DNA of 59,238 bases from Acidobacteriota bacterium (lineage in GTDB: Bacteria > Acidobacteriota > Terriglobia > Bryobacterales > Bryobacteraceae), in contig JANXXI010000053.1 in NCBI GenBank assembly GCA_025350695.1, positions 1-59,238 of the forward strand, given 5' to 3'. Positions 1 to 6,800 of this stretch are shown piece after piece (the stretch's first letter is position 1; each line of letters opens with the position of its first letter). The notes beneath the pieces were generated by a model, which was given only the letters and a program-made list of their open reading frames with translations, was not told where the DNA came from and did no database searches. The position numbers and the translations under genes are program-made.

Positions 1-192
1 GAAGTCGAGGGTATCGCAATGGCCGCGGAGGCTCGCGACATTTGAATAAGAGTCTTACCTATTGACAACTTGAAGTCTTGGCCGCTCTCCGCATTGGGAA
101 TCGAGCCGCCGGAATACTTCACCGTCTGTCCGGAAGGATACGCAGGAACAGCCAGTAGCAGGCACAACACGGTTGCAAGTGATTTCTTCATA
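1..192 (-). CDS. Secreted protein, N-terminal part only (runs off left edge)
   Basis: The minus strand is open from an ATG at 192 to the window edge (64 codons, no stop). The product begins with a textbook Sec signal: Met-Lys-Lys, a Leu/Val-rich core to about residue 16, and a likely cleavage site near residues 18-21. The mature start contains a Tyr-Ser-Gly-Gly stretch and Lys/Ser-rich polar sequence. Short exported proteins of this style are frequent in acidobacterial genomes, but I do not recognise a family from 64 residues. There is no clear Shine-Dalgarno site. It could belong to the host or to the putative integrated element on this side. The gene is real with fair confidence because start, signal peptide and reading frame agree. 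Confidence 0.6.
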
Positions 193-290
193 AGTGGGAA
201 GTGTCCTGAGTTCTGGAAAAGTCTCAGTAGGATAATTCCGTAAAGCGGTTGTATGTGAAAGGGCTGCCACAAACCGGCGATAAGTAAGGC

Positions 291-515
291 ATGGACGCGG
301 CCCTCAACCCAGCTTTGATTCTCTCGACTTTTTCGGCAATTGTGACGGTGGGGAACCTTGTGGTGAACCTGCAAATTTCAAATGCCGTAGGTTCGATGGC
401 GAGGGAACAAGACCGGCAGGTGGCGGCCAACGATAAAGAGATCCGAGAGTGGGCCGACGAAAAGTTTGTCACGAAGGAAACTTTAGTGGCCACCCTGTTA
501 CCGCATAAAGCCTAG
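291..515 (+). CDS. Small protein with N-terminal hydrophobic helix, function unknown
   Basis: A 74-residue ORF starting at ATG 291, with a weak purine-rich site (TAAGG) just upstream. Residues 5-30 are hydrophobic (Leu/Ile/Ser/Phe/Val), consistent with one membrane helix. The rest is charged and helical, rich in Arg, Gln, Asp and Glu. This layout, one helix followed by a short coiled-coil-like tail, is common among small phage or island membrane proteins, but no family is recognisable. Its stop overlaps by 4 bases the 3' end of the convergent gene on the other strand. It is the only plus-strand gene left of the tRNA-Cys scar. Existence moderately likely; function unknown. Confidence 0.45.
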   Translation: MDAALNPALILSTFSAIVTVGNLVVNLQISNAVGSMAREQDRQVAANDKEIREWADEKFVTKETLVATLLPHKA

Positions 516-1093
516 TCTCTTTTTAGCCTTCCAGCCATCACGTCATCGTACATCCGCTTCACCTGCTCAGCTTTGCGGTAGGTGATCGGCCTGCCCTTTA
601 CCAACTGCAACGCGGGCGTCTTTGTGCCGAGCCACTTCGCCAGTTGTGTTTTTGTGTAGCCGTCTCTTAGTAACTCGTCGAGCAGCTTCCAAGCGGGCCC
701 CGACGCAATCAACGAAGCATCGCCCCGCGCAATTTCCGCGCTCACGGTGAGAATCGCCGTTTCGGTTGTCTTCCGGATTTGGCACCGTTCTCCTGCGCGG
801 ATTTTCCAGATCACGCTCTCCGCGATCCGGGCTTCATCGGCGACCAGCTTGTAGCCCACGCCCTTCCTTGAGAGCTGCTTCAGGTGTTCTCGCGCGGCGG
901 CGGAAGGCACTAAGTCCCGTTTGTCACCCTGACGGCGGGCAGCCTCCCTGCCGCAACTGTAGCGGCTGTTGGCGGCGCGGCATTGGATGCACCGGCAACC
1001 TGCCATGTAACTGCCTCTCGTCCCATGCTTGCGTGGCTGGCGTTGTAGTCCAGCCTTTAGAGTTTCAATTCGTTGTTGTGTGTTGTTGGTCAT
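512..1093 (-). CDS. Phage/island-type DNA-binding protein with N-terminal CxxC module
   Basis: A 193-residue basic protein, last gene of a six-gene minus-strand chain; its ATG overlaps the preceding stop (ATGA). Residues 22-45 hold His-Gly-Thr-Arg...Gly-Cys-Arg-Cys...Cys-Arg-Ala-Ala, a short Cys-containing pattern I associate with small phage proteins that bind zinc or nucleic acid. The middle (about 70-110) and C-terminal region (about 140-185) look like two helix-turn-helix segments; the second includes Gly-Tyr-Thr-Lys-Thr-Gln-Leu-Ala-Lys-Trp-Leu-Gly, typical of an HTH recognition element. A role as transcriptional regulator of the element is inferred. No specific family is recognised. Confidence 0.6.
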   Translation of the reverse strand: MTNNTQQRIETLKAGLQRQPRKHGTRGSYMAGCRCIQCRAANSRYSCGREAARRQGDKRDLVPSAAAREHLKQLSRKGVGYKLVADEARIAESVIWKIRAGERCQIRKTTETAILTVSAEIARGDASLIASGPAWKLLDELLRDGYTKTQLAKWLGTKTPALQLVKGRPITYRKAEQVKRMYDDVMAGRLKRD

Positions 1094-1491
1094 TTAGATT
1101 TTCCATTTTCGTATCGTTTCCGCATATATTCCCGGCAGTAAGCCAGCCTTCTTTCGTGGGCTGGAGAACCCTTGCTTTTTATGCGATAGCGCCGCCGGGT
1201 TGCGATTCGGCGAGCTTTAACCTCAGGGTTGTTTTTTGTTCGGTGGTAATACTCTTTTCCGTAAGTTTTCGAGTGATAGCTTGGGTACTTTCGTCGCTGT
1301 TCAAGCCAGTCTTTGTACTTCCCCTCATCCCGCAATCGTTCCCGGAATTCAGCCTGTTTGTGCTTCTGGAATTCTTTGTCGCATGTCACACAAAATCCAG
1401 TAGGTTTGGTTTGTGTTTGCTCGCAGGGGTAATTGCGACAATGAACCCTTCGCCATCTGTCTTTTCCCCATTCCCCGGCTTCGTTCCACAT
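1090..1491 (-). CDS. Small Cys- and Arg/Lys-rich protein, phage-like, function unknown
   Basis: 133 residues. The longest open frame starts 27 codons earlier, but the ATG at 1491 is preceded by a strong GGAGGTGAT site at the right distance and the upstream extension is Cys/Trp-rich junk, so 1491 is preferred. Cys residues near 18, 23, 34 and 37 (including Cys-x-x-Cys) suggest a small zinc knuckle. The remainder is strongly basic with many Tyr, Arg and Lys, which fits nucleic-acid binding and resembles HNH-neighbour or host-shutoff-type phage proteins, but I cannot assign a family. It sits between a 47-residue membrane peptide and the HTH gene, coupled to the latter by ATGA. Confidence 0.5.
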   Translation of the reverse strand: MWNEAGEWGKDRWRRVHCRNYPCEQTQTKPTGFCVTCDKEFQKHKQAEFRERLRDEGKYKDWLEQRRKYPSYHSKTYGKEYYHRTKNNPEVKARRIATRRRYRIKSKGSPAHERRLAYCREYMRKRYENGKSK

Positions 1492-1495
1492 AGCA

Positions 1496-1639
1496 TCACC
1501 TCCACGTTTCCAATCGCCACATTGCCGCCAGCAGCAGAACGGCAAGGATGAGCAGCACCACCAGCAGCCCAACTAACCGAGACAGAGCAGAGCGGATCGC
1601 GGCATCAAGAGCCGCACGTGACCTTTCGACCGGCGTCAA
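1496..1639 (-). CDS. 47-residue single-span membrane peptide with TTG start
   Basis: Inferred small gene inside a longer open frame. A TTG at 1639-1637 overlaps the stop of the upstream gene (TTTTGA) and has AGGAGAG about 8 bases upstream. Translation from it gives 47 residues: a short amphipathic N-terminus (Thr-Pro-Val-Glu-Arg-Ser-Arg), then about 20 continuous Leu/Val/Ile/Ala residues, then Trp-Arg-Leu-Glu-Thr-Trp-Arg. This is a good single-span membrane peptide, as seen for phage holin/spanin-like or toxin-like peptides, though neither role can be shown. The longer ATG-start frame to 1876 overlaps two well-supported genes and is unlikely. Confidence 0.45.
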   Translation of the reverse strand: MTPVERSRAALDAAIRSALSRLVGLLVVLLILAVLLLAAMWRLETWR

Positions 1640-1827
1640 AATAGGCTCTCCTGTGCTTTTGGTTCGGATACTTTCGGCCTGTGGGCAGGGCAGAGCATCG
1701 GCAGGCGGTTGGCGTTTTCTTCGCTCATAATCCGGACAACCCCGCTGGGCGAGTTCCTGGGAATCTCGACACCCGCTGACCGCTTGTTCGCAACACAGCC
1801 GCAAGGCTTCACGGTGACGGCAATCAT
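1636..1827 (-). CDS. 63-residue zinc-finger-like phage/island protein
   Basis: ATG 1827 overlaps the previous stop as ATGA and is preceded by GGAGG at 5 bases, so it is preferred over the GTG at 1833. The product has Cys-Gly-Cys near residue 9 and Cys-Pro-Ala-His near residue 46, a possible CxC...CxxH metal site. Its small size, position and coupling are those of phage early-region genes. Function unknown. The 3' end overlaps the TTG-started membrane peptide by 4 bases. Confidence 0.5.
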   Translation of the reverse strand: MIAVTVKPCGCVANKRSAGVEIPRNSPSGVVRIMSEENANRLPMLCPAHRPKVSEPKAQESLF

Positions 1828-2225
1828 GCGCACCTCCGCTCAACCCAAGCATCCAGCCAAGCTTTCGACCGCGCATAGTCCGTAATCATCCCATCCGGAA
1901 TTTGCGCGGGCATCGGGTACGCAGGCATGGGAACTCCATACCGGTTTTTCATCGGCTCCGCCAGATCCACAAACCACGAAACCCAGAACTGGCCCTGGTC
2001 GCAGGTGCAGAGGCCGATCTCCTCGCGGTCTAGGCCCCGGCGGATATCGGCGGCGCAAGCGGCAACCTCGACGGGCGGATCCACCGTCCGGAAGTACCCG
2101 TCGTCGCCACACAAGCTGCATTTCGGCTTGTATGGCGCCTCTGGCTTCAGCGTCGGCATCGCCGCGATTCGGAAGCTGCTCATGAGTTGGCAGCCCCACA
2201 GTTCGATGGGTTCGGTGATGTTCAT
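1824..2225 (-). CDS. 133-residue Cys-rich hypothetical protein (phage/island)
   Basis: ATG 2225 is chosen over the longer frame to 2342: it overlaps the upstream stop (ATGA) and has AGGAGA 6 bases upstream. The protein has Cys-Ser-Leu-Cys-Gly near residue 37 and a second pair Cys-Thr-Cys near residue 74, giving a likely two-Cys-pair zinc site of about 40 residues spacing (a loading-zone or DnaJ-like knuckle). The C-terminal third is Pro/Met/Tyr-rich and then helical. Proteins with this Cys-x-x-Cys-Gly-Asp-x-Gly element occur in many phage and plasmid early regions. Role unknown. Confidence 0.5.
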   Translation of the reverse strand: MNITEPIELWGCQLMSSFRIAAMPTLKPEAPYKPKCSLCGDDGYFRTVDPPVEVAACAADIRRGLDREEIGLCTCDQGQFWVSWFVDLAEPMKNRYGVPMPAYPMPAQIPDGMITDYARSKAWLDAWVERRCA

Positions 2226-2467
2226 TTGGTTCTCCTGAAGTTGTTGGCGAACGGACAATCCAAAAAGTGGTTGAGGCCGTCCACGGTGTACGGCGCGATC
2301 TTGCCGTTGCGGTGACGGACCATGTAGAGCGTGGCTTGGCATTCACGGCAAGGTCGGATTTCCTCTGCGGTGAGTTCGAGCAGTCTACGCATTCGATCTT
2401 CGGGTGTTGGGCAATTGGCGGGCGGAGCTGGCTCCACTGGGCCAAACAAAGATTGGGGAAGGCTCAT
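2222..2467 (-). CDS. 81-residue putative zinc-binding phage protein, first gene of island operon
   Basis: Starts at ATG 2467 with GAGGGG just upstream. The core (residues 40-72) reads Cys-Arg-Glu-Cys, a beta strand, Arg-Asn-Gly-Lys, a Val-Asp-Gly turn, then His-Phe-Leu-Asp-Cys-Pro and a basic tail. This Cys-x-x-Cys...His-Phe-x-x-Cys-Pro arrangement is familiar from small phage and prophage proteins of unknown function and probably binds zinc. It is the first gene of the chain and lies only about 75 bases from the tRNA-Cys-like sequence, so any promoter for the operon must lie between 2468 and about 2540; I see no convincing sigma-70 boxes there. Confidence 0.55.
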   Translation of the reverse strand: MSLPQSLFGPVEPAPPANCPTPEDRMRRLLELTAEEIRPCRECQATLYMVRHRNGKIAPYTVDGLNHFLDCPFANNFRRTK

Positions 2468-2542
2468 TGGCCCCTCGCAAAATCGGGTCCAGCCGTTAGA
2501 TTTCCGCTAGAATTGGAAACGGGAATGGAAGATTGGTCAACT

Positions 2543-2618
2543 GTTGGGGAGTTGGAGGGCTTGCGGGAAGGGTCTGCAAAACCCTTATTCGTGGGTTCGA
2601 TTCCCACCCGCGCCTCCA
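2543..2618 (+). tRNA. tRNA-Cys(GCA) sequence, 3' part canonical, 5' part not: probable attR
   Basis: From 2568 on everything fits tRNA-Cys: anticodon stem AGGGT/ACCCT (2569-2573, 2581-2585), loop CTGCAAA with anticodon GCA (2576-2578), 5-base variable region, T stem GTGGG/CCCAC around TTCGATT, acceptor 3' strand CCGCGCC, discriminator T and encoded CCA (2616-2618). U73 is the bacterial tRNA-Cys identity base. The required 5' acceptor strand would be GGCGCGG, but 2543-2549 reads GTTGGGG (two mismatches and a wobble), positions 8-9 are AG, and the D arm is poor. So either the 5' half was replaced by element DNA (attR) or this is a degenerate tRNA. I favour attR. Confidence 0.6.
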
Positions 2619-2654
2619 ATACTCCTTTTCAAAACAATTCGCAGGATACGCCAC

Positions 2655-3497
2655 ATGCTGGATAAACCCTGCGAGCCCTTCTTTTCCTTGAACCATTCCG
2701 TTGCGGGTGGACGCACACAATGGCCCGAATTCGTGCGGCTTGCGCGGGATAGTGGCTACGATGCGGCGGATTTCACTTCGGGTGATTTGGAACGCGTTGG
2801 CGTAGCTGCATCTGTGGACCTGTTGGCGGAGAGCGGGCTTGTTGCCGGTTTCGGAAAATTGCCCGTTGAATGCAGGCGTGACGAGGATCTGTTTCAAGAC
2901 GAATTTGCTTTGCTGGAACAGCGGGCGAAAGATGCGCACCGGATTGGGTGTAAGACCATGGGCTGCTCTGTTCTCTCTTCTTCCGACATTCCTTTTGCTG
3001 ACTATTACGCGCTTTCGCTGAAGCGGTTCGGTGCCTGCGCAGAAGTTTTAGAGGCGAACGGGCTGCGTCTGGCGGTGGAATTCGTCTCTCCTTTGCGTTT
3101 ACGGCGCAAGCAGCCTTTCGAGTTTATATGGAATCTGCCACAGACCTTATCGTTCGTGGCCGATTGCGGCCATGGGGCGGGTGTTCTGCTGGATAGTTGG
3201 CACTGGCATCATGCCGGTGGGTCCGCGGCTCAGATCTTGGAAGCTGGTTCACTGATCCTTCACCTGCACTTCGCGGATGCCGCGGACCTAGCTCCTGAGG
3301 CGGTTGAGGACATGGAACGCTTGTTGCCAGGCGAAGGTGTCGTGGACTGGAAAGCGTTTGTCGGAACCCTGCGAGCAATTAGGTATGAAGTGGGAATAAG
3401 CCCTGAGGTTTTTGGTTCAAGATTGTTGAATATGAGCCCAGAGAGTTGTGCGAAGCTGGCTCTGGAGAGGTGCAAATGGACTTGGGGCAACTTCTAA
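2655..3497 (+). CDS. Sugar phosphate isomerase/epimerase-like TIM-barrel protein
   Basis: A 280-residue protein from ATG 2655; the open frame extends upstream through the tRNA-like sequence and is not coding there. The sequence has the features of the xylose-isomerase-like TIM barrel (AP endonuclease family 2): Phe-Phe-Ser-Leu-Asn at the first strand, Gly-Tyr-Asp-Ala-Ala-Asp, a Leu-Ala-Val-Glu-Phe-Val strand carrying the metal-ligand Glu, Leu-Leu-Asp-Ser-Trp-His-Trp-His-His with Asp/His ligands, His-Leu-His-Phe-Ala-Asp, and a final Gly-x-Ser-Pro-Glu-Val-Phe-Gly strand. Substrate cannot be read from sequence. It overlaps the start of murQ by 22 bases, so the two are almost certainly co-transcribed and it may act on an amino-sugar or related sugar. 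Confidence 0.8.
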   Translation: MLDKPCEPFFSLNHSVAGGRTQWPEFVRLARDSGYDAADFTSGDLERVGVAASVDLLAESGLVAGFGKLPVECRRDEDLFQDEFALLEQRAKDAHRIGCKTMGCSVLSSSDIPFADYYALSLKRFGACAEVLEANGLRLAVEFVSPLRLRRKQPFEFIWNLPQTLSFVADCGHGAGVLLDSWHWHHAGGSAAQILEAGSLILHLHFADAADLAPEAVEDMERLLPGEGVVDWKAFVGTLRAIRYEVGISPEVFGSRLLNMSPESCAKLALERCKWTWGNF

Positions 3498-4375
3498 CTG
3501 AGCAACGCAACCCAGTGAGCGCGGAGATCGATACGGCGTCGACAGTAACGATGTTGGAGATCATTAACTCTGAAGATCAGAAAGTTGCCGTGGCGGTGGC
3601 AAATGCCATTCCCCAGATTGCGAATGCACTAGATGCCATTTATGCGCGAGTGGAACGCGGAGGGCGGCTATTCTACATCGGCGCCGGGACCAGTGGAAGG
3701 CTTGGTGTTTTGGATGCGGCTGAATGTCCGCCGACTTTCAATGTCCCACCTGACATGGTGCAGGGCATCATTGCGGGAGGAGAAAAGGCCCTCTCGCGGG
3801 CGACGGAAGCGACGGAGGATGATCCCGTTATGGGAGCAAACGATCTGCTCTCCCACGGATTCGGTACAGCGGATGTCTTGGTTGGGATCGCGGCAAGTGG
3901 GCGCACTCCGTACGTTTTGGGCGCAGTGGACCAAGCCCGGGCTATAGGGGGAGGCACGATTGGCTTGAGCTGCGTTCCGTCAGCAGAGCTATCGGGCCGC
4001 GTTGATACCGCAATTGAGTTGGTGGTTGGGCCTGAGATTCTAACAGGGTCGACGCGGATGAAGGCTGGAACGGCCACCAAGCTTGCTTTGAATATGTTAA
4101 GTACGGGGCTGATGATTAAACTTGGCTATTCATTCGGCAATTTAATGGTGAACGTGCAGCCTAAGAACCACAAGCTTGTGGACAGGGCGGAACGGATCAT
4201 TATGGATGCGACTGGGACGCCGCGGACACGGGCGGCGGAACTGATCGAGGCCTCGGGACGAAAAGTGAAGGTTGCGATATTGATGGGACGTTTGGACGTG
4301 GGCCGTGCGGAGGCCGAGCGGTACTTGGAGAAAGCCGGGGGCCGCGTGGCAGTGGCGCTGAGGGGGATTCGTTAG
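3476..4375 (+). CDS. murQ: N-acetylmuramic acid 6-phosphate etherase
   Basis: 299 residues from ATG 3476, which has GAGAGG upstream; the open frame begins 10 codons earlier but inside the preceding gene. MurQ splits the lactyl ether of MurNAc-6-phosphate to give GlcNAc-6-phosphate and lactate, recycling cell-wall sugar in the cytoplasm. The N-terminus (Leu-Leu-Thr-Glu-Gln-Arg-Asn-Pro) and the SIS-domain signature Gly-Ala-Gly-Thr-Ser-Gly-Arg-Leu-Gly at about 69-77, with the catalytic Glu83 in Ala-Ala-Glu-Cys-Pro-Pro, are diagnostic. Gly-Ser-Thr-Arg-Met-Lys-Ala-Gly-Thr-Ala around 195 is also a family signature. Length is normal. It sits between a TIM-barrel sugar protein and murA, 3 bases from the latter. 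Confidence 0.95.
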   Translation: MDLGQLLTEQRNPVSAEIDTASTVTMLEIINSEDQKVAVAVANAIPQIANALDAIYARVERGGRLFYIGAGTSGRLGVLDAAECPPTFNVPPDMVQGIIAGGEKALSRATEATEDDPVMGANDLLSHGFGTADVLVGIAASGRTPYVLGAVDQARAIGGGTIGLSCVPSAELSGRVDTAIELVVGPEILTGSTRMKAGTATKLALNMLSTGLMIKLGYSFGNLMVNVQPKNHKLVDRAERIIMDATGTPRTRAAELIEASGRKVKVAILMGRLDVGRAEAERYLEKAGGRVAVALRGIR

Positions 4376-4378
4376 GAA

Positions 4379-5638
4379 ATGGATAAGTTCTTGATTGAAG
4401 GCGGAATACCGCTGAGCGGAGAAGTCGGCATCAGCGGTGCGAAGAATGCGGCCTTACCGTGCCTTGCGGCCTGCCTTTTGACGGCTGAACAAGTTACGCT
4501 GCATCGTATGCCTAGGGTTAAGGACATTCGTACAATGCAAAGCCTTCTGACGCACACGGGCACCGAGGTGGTTGAGGAAGGCGCGTCGACGGTGCGGGTC
4601 AGAGCTGGGCGCATTACCTCGCCAGAGGCGCCTTACGAAGTTGTGAAAACAATGCGAGCCTCCAGCCTAGTCTTGGGTCCGTTGGTTGGCCGGGCCGGCC
4701 GGGCACGTGTTTCGATGCCCGGTGGATGTGCGATTGGGGCGCGTCCGATTAATTTGCACATGACCGGGCTTGAGCGGCTCGGCGCCGAAATACATCAATC
4801 CCATGGCTACGTGGAGGCCTCGGCTCCGAACGGGTTGAAGGGAACACATGTCCACTTTGATCGCATCACGGTGACTGGAACCGAAGATCTTATGATGGCG
4901 GCCGTATTGGCTCATGGCGAAACGGTTTTGGAAAATGCGGCGAGAGAACCCGAGGTTGTGGATTTGGCCGAGCTGCTGATTAAGATGGGGGCTAAAATTC
5001 AAGGTGTGGGAACATCGCGGATCCAAATTGAGGGGGTGTCCTCGCTTCATGGCGCTGAGCACACAATCATTCCCGATCGAATTGAGGCCGGGACTTTTTT
5101 GATAGCCGGGGCAATTACGGGTGGTGATGTAACGGTAGCTTCCTGCGACAAGGATCATCTGAGCGCCTTGATCTTCAAGCTTCAACAGACTGGCTGCGAG
5201 ATCACTGAGCCAGGAGTTGGAAAACTGCGTGTGCGTGCTCTTGGGAAACTGCGAAGTGTCGACATAAAAACCGAAGAGCATCCGGGCTTTGCGACCGACT
5301 TACAAGCGCAGTTCATGGCTCTGTTGACGCAGGCTGAAGGCATCAGTTTCGTGACCGAAACGATCTTTGAAAACAGGTTCATGCACGTGCTGGAACTGGT
5401 TCGCATGGGGGCAAACATTAGAATCGAAGGTCGGCAGGCGATTGTTGCGGGTAGGACGCCCTTAAGTAGTGCGCAGGTGATTTGTTCGGACCTAAGGGCC
5501 AGCGCGTCACTGGTTTTAGCCGCGTTGGTTGGTGAGGGAATCACTGAAGTAAATCGTGTTTACCACATGGATCGAGGCTATGAATCATTTGACCTGAAGT
5601 TGGCAGGGTTGGGTGCAAAGATTAATCGATCGCATTGA
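4379..5638 (+). CDS. murA: UDP-N-acetylglucosamine 1-carboxyvinyltransferase
   Basis: 419 residues, the usual MurA length. It transfers enolpyruvate from PEP to UDP-GlcNAc, the first committed step of peptidoglycan synthesis, in the cytoplasm. Seen: Gly-Ala-Lys-Asn-Ala-Ala near residues 20-25 (PEP/UDP-sugar binding Lys22-Asn23), Met-Arg-Ala-Ser near 92-95, and the catalytic loop Pro-Gly-Gly-Cys-Ala-Ile-Gly-Ala-Arg-Pro with Cys117, so the enzyme should be fosfomycin-sensitive (many resistant homologues carry Asp here). The C-terminal Arg-Ala-Ser-Ala-Ser-Leu-Val-Leu-Ala-Ala-Leu element is intact. Only 3 bases separate it from murQ, which couples a recycling enzyme to the first synthetic step. 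Confidence 0.97.
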   Translation: MDKFLIEGGIPLSGEVGISGAKNAALPCLAACLLTAEQVTLHRMPRVKDIRTMQSLLTHTGTEVVEEGASTVRVRAGRITSPEAPYEVVKTMRASSLVLGPLVGRAGRARVSMPGGCAIGARPINLHMTGLERLGAEIHQSHGYVEASAPNGLKGTHVHFDRITVTGTEDLMMAAVLAHGETVLENAAREPEVVDLAELLIKMGAKIQGVGTSRIQIEGVSSLHGAEHTIIPDRIEAGTFLIAGAITGGDVTVASCDKDHLSALIFKLQQTGCEITEPGVGKLRVRALGKLRSVDIKTEEHPGFATDLQAQFMALLTQAEGISFVTETIFENRFMHVLELVRMGANIRIEGRQAIVAGRTPLSSAQVICSDLRASASLVLAALVGEGITEVNRVYHMDRGYESFDLKLAGLGAKINRSH

Positions 5639-5846
5639 TTGATCTTGAACTCGTGGGCAGCGATCCACCTAGGTCTCGGAAATTCAAGAGCATCTGTGGT
5701 CAAGTGGCGACGTGCTCAGACGAACAAACGACTAAAAAATACATTCGCTCGGGGCCAGGATAAAAGGCTGCCCGGGAATTCCTAGCGAGCCAAATCACCC
5801 TTAGTTTCGGAAGCGCGACCCGGGAAATTGGCTACTATAGCGGTGT

Positions 5847-6800
5847 ATGATTTCAGTCCATCTTGAATCGGGCCGCGTTTCTATTGCGCGACGTTCGAAG
5901 CCTAGGCGTCCGCGTGGATTTGCGCTCCTGCGGCTGTTACGAGCGGGGATATGTAATACGGATTTGGAACTGCAACGGGGGTACTACGGATTCAAAGGCA
6001 CGCCGGGGCATGAGTTTGTGGCCGAGGTGATTGACGCTGATGCTCCGGTTTGGATCGGCAAACGAGTAGTGGGCGAGATCAATCTGGCATGCGGGAAGTG
6101 CGATTGGTGCGCGCGGGGATTGGGGCGGCATTGTCCGAAGCGCACTGTGTTGGGCATCGTGAAGCATCCCGGGGCATTCAGTGAATATTTCACGCTACCG
6201 GAGAGGAATTTGCTGGAGGCGCCGCCGAAGTTGGCAACCGATCATGCGGTGTTTACAGAGCCAGTGGCGGCGGCCTGTGAGATTTTGGAGCAAGTGAAGA
6301 TTCCCAAAAACGCGCCCGTGGCTGTTTTGGGTGACGGTAAATTGGGGCTGCTGATTTCGCAGGTATTGGCCGTGCACGGAGCCAAGGTGCACCAGTTTGG
6401 CCGGCATAAGGAGAAGTTGGCGATTGCGGAACTGGCTGGTGTGACGGGGGAGGTGGCGAAAGGCGCGTTGCCGGTTTGCGCTTATGATTTTGTGGTGGAT
6501 GCGACGGGTTCGGCTGAAGGGCTGCGCGCAGCGGTGGGGATGACACGGCCTCGTGGGACATTGGTTATGAAGAGCACGGTGGCGGGAACTGTTTCGATTG
6601 ATACGGCTCCGATTATTGTGAATGAGATTACGCTGGTGGGATCAAGGTGCGGGCGATTTCAGCCGGCGCTGGATTTGCTGCGGCGAGGGAAGATTCACGT
6701 GGAGGAAATGATTCAGGGGCGGATGGCTCTGGGGCAGGCCCCGGAGGCGTTCGAGATGGCGGCGCGGAAGGGGATGCTGAAAGTGTTGCTGGATGGGTGA
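5847..6800 (+). CDS. Zinc-dependent medium-chain alcohol dehydrogenase
   Basis: 317 residues, somewhat short for the MDR family (about 340-350). Visible: catalytic zinc ligands Cys36 (Gly-Ile-Cys-Asn-Thr-Asp) and His55-Glu56 (Gly-His-Glu), a structural-zinc cluster Cys82, Cys85, Cys88, Cys96, and the NAD(P) Rossmann turn Gly-Asp-Gly-Lys-Leu-Gly at 162-167. Glu138 (Phe-Thr-Glu-Pro) is the usual inner-sphere Glu. It resembles the threonine/sorbitol dehydrogenase-like branch, but the substrate cannot be read. The start ATG lies about 7 bases after a TACTAT -10-like box (5833-5838), so the transcript may have a very short leader. Stand-alone gene, 208 bases after murA; that gap holds nothing else I recognise. 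Confidence 0.85.
   Translation: MISVHLESGRVSIARRSKPRRPRGFALLRLLRAGICNTDLELQRGYYGFKGTPGHEFVAEVIDADAPVWIGKRVVGEINLACGKCDWCARGLGRHCPKRTVLGIVKHPGAFSEYFTLPERNLLEAPPKLATDHAVFTEPVAAACEILEQVKIPKNAPVAVLGDGKLGLLISQVLAVHGAKVHQFGRHKEKLAIAELAGVTGEVAKGALPVCAYDFVVDATGSAEGLRAAVGMTRPRGTLVMKSTVAGTVSIDTAPIIVNEITLVGSRCGRFQPALDLLRRGKIHVEEMIQGRMALGQAPEAFEMAARKGMLKVLLDG

Larger units (their letters stand above)
512..2618. mobile_element. Right end of a probable tRNA-Cys-integrated prophage or genomic island
   Basis: Inference from three observations. Six very short, overlapping, Cys-rich minus-strand genes of phage style fill 512-2467. A tRNA-Cys sequence that is canonical only in its 3' part ends at 2618. Ordinary cell-wall genes begin 37 bases later. 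Elements that insert at tRNA 3' ends leave an intact tRNA at one end and a bare 3' fragment at the other; with the tRNA on the plus strand, the element must lie to the left. The left boundary, integrase and intact tRNA would be outside the window. No integrase, terminase or structural gene is visible, so phage versus other island type is undecided. Confidence 0.45.

Noticed and set aside
766-1551. 261-codon plus-strand open frame across the island genes
   Set aside because: Ser/Phe/Cys-rich low-complexity translation, no Shine-Dalgarno site, and it lies antisense to well-coupled minus-strand genes.
2496-2939. 147-codon minus-strand frame containing a Gly-Trp-Glu-Ser-Asn-Pro-Arg stretch
   Set aside because: This peptide type is the familiar artefact of translating the antisense of a tRNA; the rest is antisense to the isomerase gene.
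4667-5281. 204-codon antisense frame in murA
   Set aside because: Shadow frame with no start signals, fully inside a certain gene.
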